DNA of 64,000 nt, taken from NCBI GenBank assembly GCA_016802295.1, contig JAESIW010000138.1:2942152-3006151 (forward strand). The letters are read 5' to 3'. The position numbers and the translations under genes were made by a program. Within the stretch, counting starts at the first letter, position 1, and each line of letters starts with the position of its first letter. Shown here in pieces: positions 23,197-33,158 of the stretch. Below the pieces are notes generated by a model. It made no database searches. It saw nothing but the letters and a program-made list of their open reading frames with translations, and was not told where the DNA came from. Source of the DNA: Brachionus rotundiformis. Taxonomy: Eukaryota > Rotifera > Eurotatoria > Ploima > Brachionidae.

Positions 23197-23535
23197 ATGG
23201 TTAACAAAAAACTGTCTGGAATAGGTCATTTTTTTTCCAAAAAAGTCTTTAAGATGAAAAAAAAAAATAATAAAAAAGAAAAAAATCAGCAAGTGCCACG
23301 TTCTTCGATTGATAATGGACAAGTAACAAATATCGATGAAGAACTTGAACGAGAAGAATCTCATTCTAATATGTTTCCAAAATTTATTCGTCGCTTCAGC
23401 GCTATCGATTCGGTTGTTCAAGAAGCAAGAGTGTATTCCAAAAGACATACAATAAGTCATAATCCAGAATCTAGTGATGATGAATCGGAAAAAAATTCCC
23501 AAAATGATAAGAAAACAAATAAAACAATACACTAG
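23197..23535 (+). CDS. free-standing SLC34 C-terminal-tail paralogue
   Basis: An intact frame of 112 residues from an ATG. From residue about 34 on it matches the cytosolic tail of SLC34 copies A and C: PRSSIDNGQ, then FPKFIRRFSAIDSVVQEAR and NPESSDDES. The transmembrane domains are entirely absent. The first 33 residues are a new Lys-rich leader (MVNKKLSGIGHFFSKK). The frame is undamaged and the conserved serines (RRFS) are kept, so either it is a recent truncated duplicate or a small expressed soluble protein. It sits directly downstream of copy A. Alternative: last exon of an otherwise lost fourth transporter. Confidence 0.6.
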   Translation: MVNKKLSGIGHFFSKKVFKMKKKNNKKEKNQQVPRSSIDNGQVTNIDEELEREESHSNMFPKFIRRFSAIDSVVQEARVYSKRHTISHNPESSDDESEKNSQNDKKTNKTIH

Positions 23536-23890
23536 CTTACACAATTTACTGATTTTTCTTTTCTTTAATAAAATATTATAAACACTATTCAAAATGGAGT
23601 TAAAGTGATATTTAAAGACATAATATAATTATTATATTTGATCATTGTAATTAAAAAAAATAGTTCAAATTTTAAAATATGCCTGTTTATAGCCAAAAAC
23701 TTACCATAGTAACTATTTTTTTGCTCAGAAGCAGCGTCTGTAGTGACATATTATTTAACAAATGACAATGCTGATATTAAATTATCTTTGAAGATATTTT
23801 GAAATGAACTTGCTCTCTAGAACAATTGTTCGATTAAGAAATTTTACAGCTTAAATTTTAGTGAAAAAAACTCAGTCTTCTCTTATAACA

Positions 23891-24407
23891 CTAATCTAAT
23901 CTTGGGTTGACTCTGTTTACCATTTTAATTCTACCAACACAATTTCTCTCAAAATAGTTAATAATCGGATTAAAATTTTGATGTGAACTAGATTTTATAT
24001 ACTCAAATCCTACATTAAATCTTTGATAGCAATAAAAGCCAGTGCCAGTAAACTTTTATAACTCAATCTAAAATTTTCTTCATACCAGTTTTTTACCAAA
24101 CCACAAGTTTGCACCTTACGCCAGAGTGATTGTGATAAATAAAAAAACAACCATGTATTATAAAACCAAAAACTGATTTTGCTGCATTTAAAGTAGCTAT
24201 TTCAAAGTCCATAATTATTGAACTTGGTAAAATATTTAAAGACTTTATTATTAATCTAAAAGCTTTTTTATGCGTAGCTTGCTTTTTATTTGGTAATAAA
24301 ATATAAACTATTAAAAGAGCTGTTTCATCAATTTTTTTGTGAATGGTATAGACTTGTTTGAAAAGAGTTGGAAAAAAATCTAAAGTCCCATCAAAGTAAA
24401 TTACCAT
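23891..24407 (-). pseudogene. degenerate MULE (Mutator-like) transposase fragment
   Basis: The frame 24407-24093 reads YFDGTLDFFP, QVYTIHKKIDETALLIVYILLPNK, then IIMDFEIATLNAAKSVF and GCFFIYH, the order of the MULE transposase core: the first catalytic Asp in FDGT, the second in DFE. The match continues in a second frame from about 24125 (SLWRKVQTCGL) to a stop at 24010-24012, then in a third frame (NPIINYFERNCVGR), ending at 23891. Two frameshifts and an in-frame stop make it dead. No terminal inverted repeats were identified. It lies in the spacer of the SLC34 cluster. Confidence 0.75.
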
Positions 24408-24688
24408 TGAGTAAATTTAGATAATAATTTCAGATTTTCATTTGTAAATATAATTATTCTATTTTTGTCTTTTATACCACTATCGACAAAAAAAAATTTT
24501 TCTTATTATAAGTAAATGATAAATCATTTGGTATTTCTAATTGAAATATGCACAAAACCTGAGAGCTCCTGATTGTTCGTTGTTCTTTGAATAATCTGTC
24601 TGACCGATGTCTTTTACAATAAACTTAATTAGATTTAAATAAAACTTTTGATTCTAAGTTATAAATTTAAACAAGCTTATTTTTTTTG

Positions 24689-25128
24689 TCACCCTCTTTT
24701 CGCAAACGGGCTTCGGACCGGCTATGGCAGAGTTATGAAGACGCCATTCCTTAAAAAGCCAGTATGATGTTCATCATAAACAGCACCACTCATCCGAACA
24801 CTTAATGGTTTATTCGGCAAATATTTTGACTAGCTTGGAACCACAAACCAAGCGACTTCTCTCTGACTCTTGAGAAAAGTCTTATCTTAAGGCTTCCAAA
24901 GTTACCTCTACCTGCTCTAGAGAGTCATGTGTACAACAGATTCTCGCTCCTTTCGGTTTCTAAAGCTAGCGGCACCCTCATCAATACTTGGACAAAGATC
25001 CTTAGGTCTATGTATAGCTCTTCTACAGACTACGTGAAAGACCACATATATGCATCCATGTGGTCTCTCACCACGCTCCTCTTTTTTCATTAGGACTTGG
25101 AACCTCTGTATCGGCACAGTAATGGTGG
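24689..25128. other. G+C-richer island of unknown nature
   Basis: About 440 bases with near-balanced composition inside strongly A+T-rich DNA, with sharp borders (from GTCACCCTC to GTGGCTG). One plus-strand frame stays open from about 24831 to 25091 but has no early ATG and no recognisable domain. A perfect 8-bp hairpin GACCACAT/ATGTGGTC occurs at 25040-25065, and CTTGG/CCAAG near 24835. It could be a mobile-element fragment, a structured RNA gene or transferred DNA. No tRNA or rRNA signature was found. Confidence 0.5.
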
Positions 25129-26152
25129 CTGTTTTTTTATTCCATTTTTTTTAAATATTTAAAATTTAAAAAGTAAATTGAAATGTGCATCCTATTTATG
25201 CCCTTCCGACTAATTTGACTAATTTAGCCAATTTAATTAATTTAGCTGAATTTTAATCAAAAATTTATTTTATTTAAAATTTAAAAATAAAAAATGCTTT
25301 ATCAAAAATAATGTTCACTTTATACTTCTTAGGTCTAAATGAGTCATAAGAATTAATTAAACCAATATAACTAATTTAGCTAATTCTAACTAATTACATC
25401 TTATTGATCAAATTTATGGATAAAAGGAGTAGATTTTTTAAATAAACGTTTAATTTTAAATATCTTATGAATAATATAAAAAATTGTTAAATGTTCAAAA
25501 ATATTTTATTAATTCTTTAAAAGAAAACTAATCTATTGAAAAATATCTTTATATAAGAGAAGACATTTTTTGTTTAAGTTGTCTGCAAACTTAAAATATG
25601 GATTTATGATATGAAGTAATCTTTTCATTAAGTTAATTTATTATTTTGTAAAAAAGATTTAAAATGAAAATTTGTAATTTTTAATATGATGAATCCTTTC
25701 AGAAATTAATATAAGATTTTTTATCATTCGAAAAATACTTAAATTAATGATATATTGAATAATACAATTTTAATCTAAAAAAATTTCTTTTCAATAAATG
25801 TATTTTAAATTTTAAATATTTTATATTTTTTTTCGTTTTTTATTAAAATTTTTGGATTGAAATAAAAACTTTGATTTATTTTTAGCAAAAATTATTATCC
25901 TAGTTTCCTTAGATTTTATACTTGTATCAGATTCTTATCAAGGAGTATAGGATAGTCATTATTTTTTTAGTTATGTCGCAATAGTTTTTAAAATATTTAA
26001 ATAAAATCAACAGGTAATTCAAGATTCAAAGATTGGGTGCACATTATAATGTTTAATTCTAAAAGACAGAATTTTTTATAATTTATAAACTTTTCAATAG
26101 CCTAGGATAAATTTCTTGAAATAAACGTTAAAAATAAAAAAACTATATTTAA
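25129..26152. other. A+T-rich spacer before SLC34 copy B
   Basis: No coding potential. AATCAACAG|GTAATT at about 26013 is the CAG|GT site that precedes copy B, 140 bases before its ATG. Confidence 0.45.
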
Positions 26153-28192
26153 ATGAACAATTGTGGGTTCGAAAGCGGCAAGAAAATAAGTATCATATCT
26201 TCTCTTTACAAATCTAGGAAAGTTCCAATCTTGACTCAATTCAACCATAACCAAAAAGAATTTAATCGATCAAAATCTGAAGTTGGTCAGAATCATAGCC
26301 TCAATTCAGACAGATGCGAAAAAGATTGGAAAGATTTCAGCAAATGGGAAAAATGCTGCTATGTTTTTAATTCAGTGCTAAAGTTTTGCTTTTTCGTTAT
26401 CTTTTTATTCATTTTTTTACTATCTCTAAATTTTATGACAATAGGATTTACTTTAATAACACCGTATGCTTTAAGAATTCGTCATGTTTTTCAATTTTTG
26501 CTATCGAACCCGTTAGCTTCATTAGCTATTGGCATTTTGGTAACTGCTATAATCCAAAATGCTACCGCTATAACATCAATAACAGTGACCATGGTTGGAG
26601 CAGGTATAATACCATCGGTAAAGAGCGCTATACCAATAGTTATGGGTGCAAATATCGGGACCTGTGTTACAAATTCTTTTATAGCTTTAACTTTCTCAGA
26701 TGATTCGAGAAAATTTAGAAGAGCTTTCAGTGCAGCAACACTTAATGATGTTTTTAATCTGCTTACCACAATAATTTTATTAAGTAGTGAAATATTATTC
26801 AACTTAGTGTTTATTTTGTCAGATAAATTGACATCACTAATTCCTTTTGATAACCCAGAGTTGGTGAAAAAAGCCAATTTTATAGGTCTACTTCTTGATC
26901 CGGTTTGTGACTTGTTCATCAAAATTGACAACAACGCAGTAAACGCAGTCAATCAGGGATCAAATACAACATACATAGCTCTACGCTGTTGCCAAAATCT
27001 GAATAACCCCGAATTCGAATTCGGTTCTAATAACACAGAAATATTAAACAAAGAATTGAATTTTAATAATACTATTCAACAAAAACTGTTTAAAAATGAG
27101 AGCGATTCTGCCAATTTTTTTCCACAAATGTGTCAAGAATGTAGGTATTGGTGTATGCCTATGTTAAAATCATTTGGTGACGGTGGCACGGGTCTTTTTT
27201 GGATAATTTTGTCACTCATTACCTTAATATTGAGTTTGTTCGGCATAGTGAAAATTTTAAGTCTATTGATTTCTGGTCCGATCGCCAATGGTGTTCATAA
27301 AGCAATAAACGCTTCATTTAGAGGGAAATTTAAATGGCTTACTCAATTTGTTCTATTTTTTTTGACACTTTTTCTAACATTAATTGTTCAGAGTTCAAAT
27401 ATAATTACTGCTACCTTGGTGCCACTATGCGGGATTGGAATCGTCAGCTTGCAAAGAGTTTATGTAATGACTTTGGGCTCGAACATAGGAACAACTCTGA
27501 CCGGAATTTTAAGTGCATTTACAACGCCGACATCTTCTTTAAAAAAAGCAATGCAGCTAGCTTTAGCTTATACCTTGTTCAATTGTTTGGGAGTTTTGTT
27601 TTGGCTACCAATACCATTTTTGAGGTTTCCTAAATTTATGGCTAGAAAATTGGGAAAAATAATATTCAAATACAAATGGTTCCTATATGCATATGTTTCA
27701 TCTTTTTACTTTATCGGACCAGTAATTATGCTTGGTCTTGGATTAATTCCTCATTCAATTGGTTTAATAATTTTTGGAATTCCTATTTTAACTTTAGTAT
27801 TGATCTTCTTTATTTTATATATTCTCAGAAGATTTGGAGTCCAGTTTGTGCCAAAATTTTTAAAAAACTATCAAAGGCTTCCTCCATGGATGATATCATT
27901 AAATTTATATGATCAGAAACTTAGGAAATTAAGGTCAAAGTTTTCGAGAAGTAGCAGGCCAGTGATTAAGAATATTCATAATCGTGGTTTAGAAGAAAAT
28001 TCTAATTATATTCCCAATTTAATACGACGTTTTAGTGTAATCGATTCAATTGTTAAAGAAGCAATGTCAGCAAGACCAGATACCATTGTGACTAATTCTG
28101 AATCAAGTGGAGACGAGAACGACTTAGAATCAAAAAGTGAAAGTAAAATTTCCGTACTAAACATCAATGATTTAAAGATTTATAAACTTTAG
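26153..28192 (+). CDS. SLC34-type sodium/phosphate cotransporter, copy B (divergent)
   Basis: Intronless frame of 679 residues with the same architecture as copy A but clearly older in divergence. The first signature is QNATAIT (residue 135), followed by MGANIGTCVTN; the second is QSSNIITATLVPLCG (residue 413), followed by TLGSNIGTTLTG. It keeps CQECRYWCMPM in the extracellular loop. The N-terminus is short and lacks the Lys/Glu coil of copies A and C. The tail keeps NLIRRFSVIDSIVKEA but lacks the RRNT repeats. The 3' end runs into an assembly gap, and its last 69 bases plus 27 bases of 3' flank are repeated after the gap. It lies between the two near-identical copies and does not share their homogenised sequence. 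Confidence 0.92.
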   Translation: MNNCGFESGKKISIISSLYKSRKVPILTQFNHNQKEFNRSKSEVGQNHSLNSDRCEKDWKDFSKWEKCCYVFNSVLKFCFFVIFLFIFLLSLNFMTIGFTLITPYALRIRHVFQFLLSNPLASLAIGILVTAIIQNATAITSITVTMVGAGIIPSVKSAIPIVMGANIGTCVTNSFIALTFSDDSRKFRRAFSAATLNDVFNLLTTIILLSSEILFNLVFILSDKLTSLIPFDNPELVKKANFIGLLLDPVCDLFIKIDNNAVNAVNQGSNTTYIALRCCQNLNNPEFEFGSNNTEILNKELNFNNTIQQKLFKNESDSANFFPQMCQECRYWCMPMLKSFGDGGTGLFWIILSLITLILSLFGIVKILSLLISGPIANGVHKAINASFRGKFKWLTQFVLFFLTLFLTLIVQSSNIITATLVPLCGIGIVSLQRVYVMTLGSNIGTTLTGILSAFTTPTSSLKKAMQLALAYTLFNCLGVLFWLPIPFLRFPKFMARKLGKIIFKYKWFLYAYVSSFYFIGPVIMLGLGLIPHSIGLIIFGIPILTLVLIFFILYILRRFGVQFVPKFLKNYQRLPPWMISLNLYDQKLRKLRSKFSRSSRPVIKNIHNRGLEENSNYIPNLIRRFSVIDSIVKEAMSARPDTIVTNSESSGDENDLESKSESKISVLNINDLKIYKL

Positions 28193-28219
28193 ATTTCAAA
28201 ACAATTTGATCTTTTTATT
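28124..28219 (+). repeat. 96-base segment duplicated across the gap (left copy)
   Basis: The last 69 coding bases of SLC34 copy B plus 27 bases of flank recur at 28589-28684 with two mismatches (C/G and G/A) and no length change. Confidence 0.85.
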
Positions 28220-28588
28220 NNNNNNNNNNNNNNNNNNNNNNNNNNNNNNNNNNNNNNNNNNNNNNNNNNNNNNNNNNNNNNNNNNNNNNNNNNNNNNNNN
28301 NNNNNNNNNNNNNNNNNNNNNNNNNNNNNNNNNNNNNNNNNNNNNNNNNNNNNNNNNNNNNNNNNNNNNNNNNNNNNNNNNNNNNNNNNNNNNNNNNNNN
28401 NNNNNNNNNNNNNNNNNNNNNNNNNNNNNNNNNNNNNNNNNNNNNNNNNNNNNNNNNNNNNNNNNNNNNNNNNNNNNNNNNNNNNNNNNNNNNNNNNNNN
28501 NNNNNNNNNNNNNNNNNNNNNNNNNNNNNNNNNNNNNNNNNNNNNNNNNNNNNNNNNNNNNNNNNNNNNNNNNNNNNNNNNNNNNNNN
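28220..28588. other. assembly gap (369 N)
   Basis: Run of N. Because the same 96 bases lie on both sides, the gap is probably a scaffolding artefact where two allelic or overlapping contig ends were not merged. Confidence 0.95.
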
Positions 28589-28684
28589 TTAGAATCAAAA
28601 AGTGAAAGTAAAATTTCCGTAGTAAACATCAATGATTTAAAGATTTATAAACTTTAGATTTCAAAACAATTTAATCTTTTTATT
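28589..28684 (+). repeat. 96-base segment duplicated across the gap (right copy)
   Basis: Repeats the end of SLC34 copy B, including the stop codon. There is no reason to think it is a second gene end; read it as the duplicate side of an unresolved overlap. Confidence 0.85.
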
Positions 28685-30060
28685 TTTTATATTTTATAAT
28701 TATCTAATTTGTAAAATTTAATATATTTAAATTATTTTCTTTAAATTATTTTATCAAAATAGAATTAAAATTATTAAAACAATTTTTACTAAAAAAAATT
28801 AAAAGTTACTTCTTGAAAAAAGCAGACTTTTTGATTTCGGTAAATAAATTTCTTAGCTTAAAAACCAGTTAAAAGCGAATTTTGATATTATATAAAAATT
28901 AATGTTTATTTAGGGATCACCTTGAAAATTTTAAAAATTTTTTATCAGTCATTTCTTATTCTATAAAAATTTATTCTTGGAATATTGATAAATCCAGTTT
29001 TTGACTTAACCATAAAGATTGGATTTTTAAGAATTGCTACATATTTACATTAATTTAAACGACACTCAAAATTATTAACTATTTGAAGAAAACCTATTCC
29101 AATTTACCTCGATTTCAAGTTTGTTTTTAATGCCTTAATTTGAATTTTTTCTAAATGATTCTAATAGATTATTTTTCATTCCAATTTAATATAAAAATAA
29201 GAGAAATTCTTTTAAAAGTAAATTATTGTCTTTTGAAAATTAAATTTCAACGTTTTGAAAATTCGGAATTATTTTAAGTAATTTTTTTTCATTAAATCAA
29301 ATCTAAAATATTTTTTTAAATCTTAGACAAGTAATATTTACTAATTTAAGATGCCATCTTCCAAAAGACTTAATTTAGTTTCTGGGTTAAAAGCTGTTAT
29401 CTGTTACCATCTGCCCTAGGTAAATAAATAGATGTATTTAATTGAATTTTGATTATCTTTCAAATTAAAACAAAAATTGGAATCGACTCGATTCTTTTTA
29501 CTGGATCAATTTATTTATTTGAAATTTAACTTAAACATTAAAAAAACAAAATAATTAAAAACTTGCTAATTTAAAATCTTAATTTGTTATATAAACTTGA
29601 GTTTATCAGATTCGAATATTATTGAATCACTGATTTGACGCAAACATTAAATGATAAGAGAAGAGAATTCTAAAAAACATTTAGAATTTAAGTTTCTAAA
29701 TATTTATAAAGAGATAAAAAGGCGAAACAAAATGATTTAGTAACAAGTAAGAAATAGTTTTGCTTGAGTGGCATTTTCGCTAAAAACATTGAAAAAATCT
29801 ATTCAATTTTCTGGCTGATATTTTTCTGATTTTATTTTAAAGTTTTGTATTGCTAACCAGATATTATACCAATTTGTTTAATTTTTCTAAAATATCAACA
29901 CCATGGTCTTTATTAAAATACCAAGCTCCATTTTTTTATTATAATTCTTTAATTTTTGAAGCGAAACTAAATTACGATGTATTTTTTAAATTTTAGACTT
30001 ATATTTGATAAATTTTTACAGGTAGAAAATTATTTTTAATCAGTTCCTGTGTTCAAAAAA
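28685..30060. other. A+T-rich spacer before SLC34 copy C
   Basis: No coding potential. TTTTTACAG|GTAGAA at 30021 lies 39 bases before the ATG of copy C, parallel to the site before copy A. Confidence 0.45.
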
Positions 30061-32430
30061 ATGGACAATCAAAGTTTTGTATTTGATGAAGCGACATCAA
30101 TAGAAAGTCCTAAGAAAATAAAAATAATTCAAGTAATAGATAAAGAAGAACCGAATAAAGAAATAAATGAAGAGAAACATGATTCAAGACCAAAAACAGA
30201 AAAAAGTTTTAATTTACCAGAAGAGCAAAAAATTCCTTTGGAAAGAAATGAAAATACGACTGAAAAGACTTTAACTCATAAGGTAGAAAAAAAAAAGCTC
30301 AAGGCTGAAGAAAAACGCCTTAAAAAACAAAAAGAAGAAGAGGAAATGGAAAAAACGTGGGAAAATTATACAAAAGGCGAAAAAATACGATACATTATTT
30401 TTACAGTGATTAAAATTGTCATATTTATAGCTATGCTTTATCTTTTTTTGATATCGCTCAATTTTATGACAATTGGTTTCACTTTGGTAACACCATACGC
30501 TCTAAAAGCCAAAAATGTATTTCAATTTTTCTTGGACAATCCGTTTGCTTCATTGGCAATTGGAATATTTGTAACTGCGCTCTTACAAAATTCAACTGCG
30601 ACCACGTCAATTGCTGTGACCATGGTTGGTGCTGGAATCATTCAAGTTAAAGATTCGATTCCGATTATAATGGGATCGAATATTGGAACTTGTGTGACCA
30701 ATTCGTTCATAGCTTTGAGCATGGCAGACAATCAATTGGAATTCAAAAGAGCGTTTAGTGCTGCAACATTGAATGACTTTTTCAATTATTTGACCACAGC
30801 GGTTCTTCTGAGTTTGGAGATTATTTTTGAATTTTTGACTGTTGTATCAGAGAAACTGACTTCATTAATGCCAGACGATCCAAATGCTTTGAAAAAAGCA
30901 AACTTTGTTAGCGCAATCTTGACTCCATTGGTTGACGTTTTTATAAAATTAGACGAAGATCAAGTCAATGCAGTTAATATGGGATCTGATACAACTCAAA
31001 TTGCACTAAGATGCTGCCAAAAGCCCATCTATACAAATCAAGTAACAGATCAAAATTTAACCCAGAATATATTCGATCTTTTGAATCAGCTCAACATCAG
31101 CTGGAACAATGGTCAGACATATCTACTCAATAATCTAACAAATTTGACACAATACGAAAGTTATTTTGTCAAAAATGGAAGCGTTTACCAAAATGTGACT
31201 GGCTGCAAAGAATGTTCCTATTGGTGCATGCCAATGTTGAGATCGTTTGGAGATGGTGGCACTGGTCTTTTTTGGATCATACTTTCATTGATTGTTCTCT
31301 TGGCATGTTTGTTTGGTATTGTCAAAATTCTTAGTTTGATCATAGTTGGCCCAATTGCTCACGGAGTTCGTCGAGCTATAAATGCCACATTTCCTGGTAA
31401 ATTTAGATGGCTTATGCAGCTTATTCTATTCATAGTTGCTTTCCTAATGACCTTGGTTGTGCAAAGCTCAAACATAATTACAGCCACACTTGTCCCTCTA
31501 TGCGGCTTTGGAATAGTCAGCTTACAAAGAGTATACGTGATGACTTTGGGCTCGAATATTGGCACAACAGTGACTGGCATTTTGAGTGCTTTCACTCAGC
31601 CTGCTTCTGCTCTTAAAAAATCACTTCAACTTGCATTTGTCTACACTTTGTTCAACGTTATTGGTGTCCTTTTGTGGTTACCCATTCCGTTTATGCGCTT
31701 TCCGAAGAAATTTGCCAGAAAATTTGGTCACATTGTGTTGAAATACAAATGGTTTGTGTACATATATGTGGCCAGTGCTTATTTTGGAATACCACTTTTC
31801 GTATTCGCCCTAGCTCTAATTCCTTATTGGATCGGTATTGCCATTTTTGGCATTCCTATACTCATTTTAACCCTTGGCTACTTGATCATCTTACTTTTGA
31901 GAAGATTCTTGCCACAAATACTTCCCGAAAAACTCAAGAGCTTTGAATGGCTGCCACCTTGGATGACATCACTGGGCTTTTGGGATCCAAAGATCAAGAA
32001 AATTAAATGCTGCAAATCGAAAAAGAAACATCAACCAACTCCACGCTCTTCAATTGACAAAAATCAATCCGCCACCCAAGACCAAGATCAAACCCAACAA
32101 GACGAAGAAGAAATCTCTTCCAATTTCTTTCCCAATTTTATTCGTCGCTTCAGTGCTATCGATTCGGTTGTCCAAGAAGCCAGAGTCTATGCAAGACGTA
32201 ATACAATTATTTCTAATCCTGAGTCTAGTGATGAAGAATATGATGCGTCCCATTACCATAATAGGAGAAAAACTTTATTTAAATCTGAAGAGGAAAACGA
32301 AACCAAATTTGATTACCAAAATAGACGTAATACTAATTTCAAAATCGTTGAAGAAGATGAAAATAGACATAATCAATTTAAAAGAAGAAACACAAATTTT
32401 ACAATCGATGAAGAAAATGTTTCAAAATAA
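30061..32430 (+). CDS. SLC34-type sodium/phosphate cotransporter, copy C
   Basis: Intronless, 789 residues from the ATG that aligns with the start of copy A (MDNQSF versus MDNLSF); an in-frame non-ATG extension upstream was not used. Bases 30297-32264 match 20531-22498 of copy A with no length change, and I count only 7 amino-acid differences over about 656 codons (for example P to L in the large loop, I to F in a late membrane segment). Both ends, the first 78 residues and the last 55, are diverged. Motifs QNSTATT and QSSNIITATL are kept. The tail has three RR(K/N)TxF units instead of four. This pattern indicates recent duplication or gene conversion of the core. Confidence 0.93.
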   Translation: MDNQSFVFDEATSIESPKKIKIIQVIDKEEPNKEINEEKHDSRPKTEKSFNLPEEQKIPLERNENTTEKTLTHKVEKKKLKAEEKRLKKQKEEEEMEKTWENYTKGEKIRYIIFTVIKIVIFIAMLYLFLISLNFMTIGFTLVTPYALKAKNVFQFFLDNPFASLAIGIFVTALLQNSTATTSIAVTMVGAGIIQVKDSIPIIMGSNIGTCVTNSFIALSMADNQLEFKRAFSAATLNDFFNYLTTAVLLSLEIIFEFLTVVSEKLTSLMPDDPNALKKANFVSAILTPLVDVFIKLDEDQVNAVNMGSDTTQIALRCCQKPIYTNQVTDQNLTQNIFDLLNQLNISWNNGQTYLLNNLTNLTQYESYFVKNGSVYQNVTGCKECSYWCMPMLRSFGDGGTGLFWIILSLIVLLACLFGIVKILSLIIVGPIAHGVRRAINATFPGKFRWLMQLILFIVAFLMTLVVQSSNIITATLVPLCGFGIVSLQRVYVMTLGSNIGTTVTGILSAFTQPASALKKSLQLAFVYTLFNVIGVLLWLPIPFMRFPKKFARKFGHIVLKYKWFVYIYVASAYFGIPLFVFALALIPYWIGIAIFGIPILILTLGYLIILLLRRFLPQILPEKLKSFEWLPPWMTSLGFWDPKIKKIKCCKSKKKHQPTPRSSIDKNQSATQDQDQTQQDEEEISSNFFPNFIRRFSAIDSVVQEARVYARRNTIISNPESSDEEYDASHYHNRRKTLFKSEEENETKFDYQNRRNTNFKIVEEDENRHNQFKRRNTNFTIDEENVSK

Positions 32431-33158
32431 TAACTTTTTTCTTGTAAATCTTTGATAAAAATAATTAATAAAAACTTTTTTATTTATTTTTTCATTAAAA
32501 TGTTTTAACAGCTTTGGGTGGAATTTTTTTCTCCATCTAGTATTTTTCGTTTGTTAAATTTTATTTTTTTTATTATTTTAGGAACTTTTTTTTGTAATTT
32601 ATTTCCATTTTCCTTAATAATTTCTAAATTTAACTGATTTAAAAATTATATTCTTTAATAAAATGAGTAAAATCTCTAATTTTTATATTTTAAACTCTCA
32701 ATTTTTTTGTTCTCTTTTCCTTAATTATTAATTTAAAATTTTTTTTGAATTTAAGACAATTTATAGAGTTATTTTGCAGTGTATCATAGTTATTTTTAGC
32801 TTAGTATAAAGATGTATTTTCAATTTTTTTCCTATTTTATTTTCTTTTTCCGTTTTTTTGTCACGAATCTATTTTGTTAAAGATTTTTCTATTTTTACAA
32901 CAATATTTTACACAACAAATTATGAACTTAAACAATCATTTAAAAAAAAATCATATGTAAAATATTCATAATTATTTTAAATCTTTTCGAATCTGAGAAA
33001 AAGTATTCTAATTATTATGTAACTTTATCTAATTGTTGATAATTTAATTTTTAAATATTTTACAATCTACCTTGAAATTTACCTTTTTCGTAACTTAAGG
33101 ATTTCAGTTTTATTTTATAACATTATTATTAATTTTCGTTTTTAAATTTGGATAAAAA
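32431..33158. other. A+T-rich spacer
   Basis: 728 bases of T-rich sequence holding the 3' region of SLC34 copy C and the upstream region of the EndoU-like gene. No other feature seen. Confidence 0.5.

Noticed and set aside
28189..28632. Open frames crossing the run of N
   Set aside because: They are artefacts of untranslatable N codons; there is no sequence to support them.
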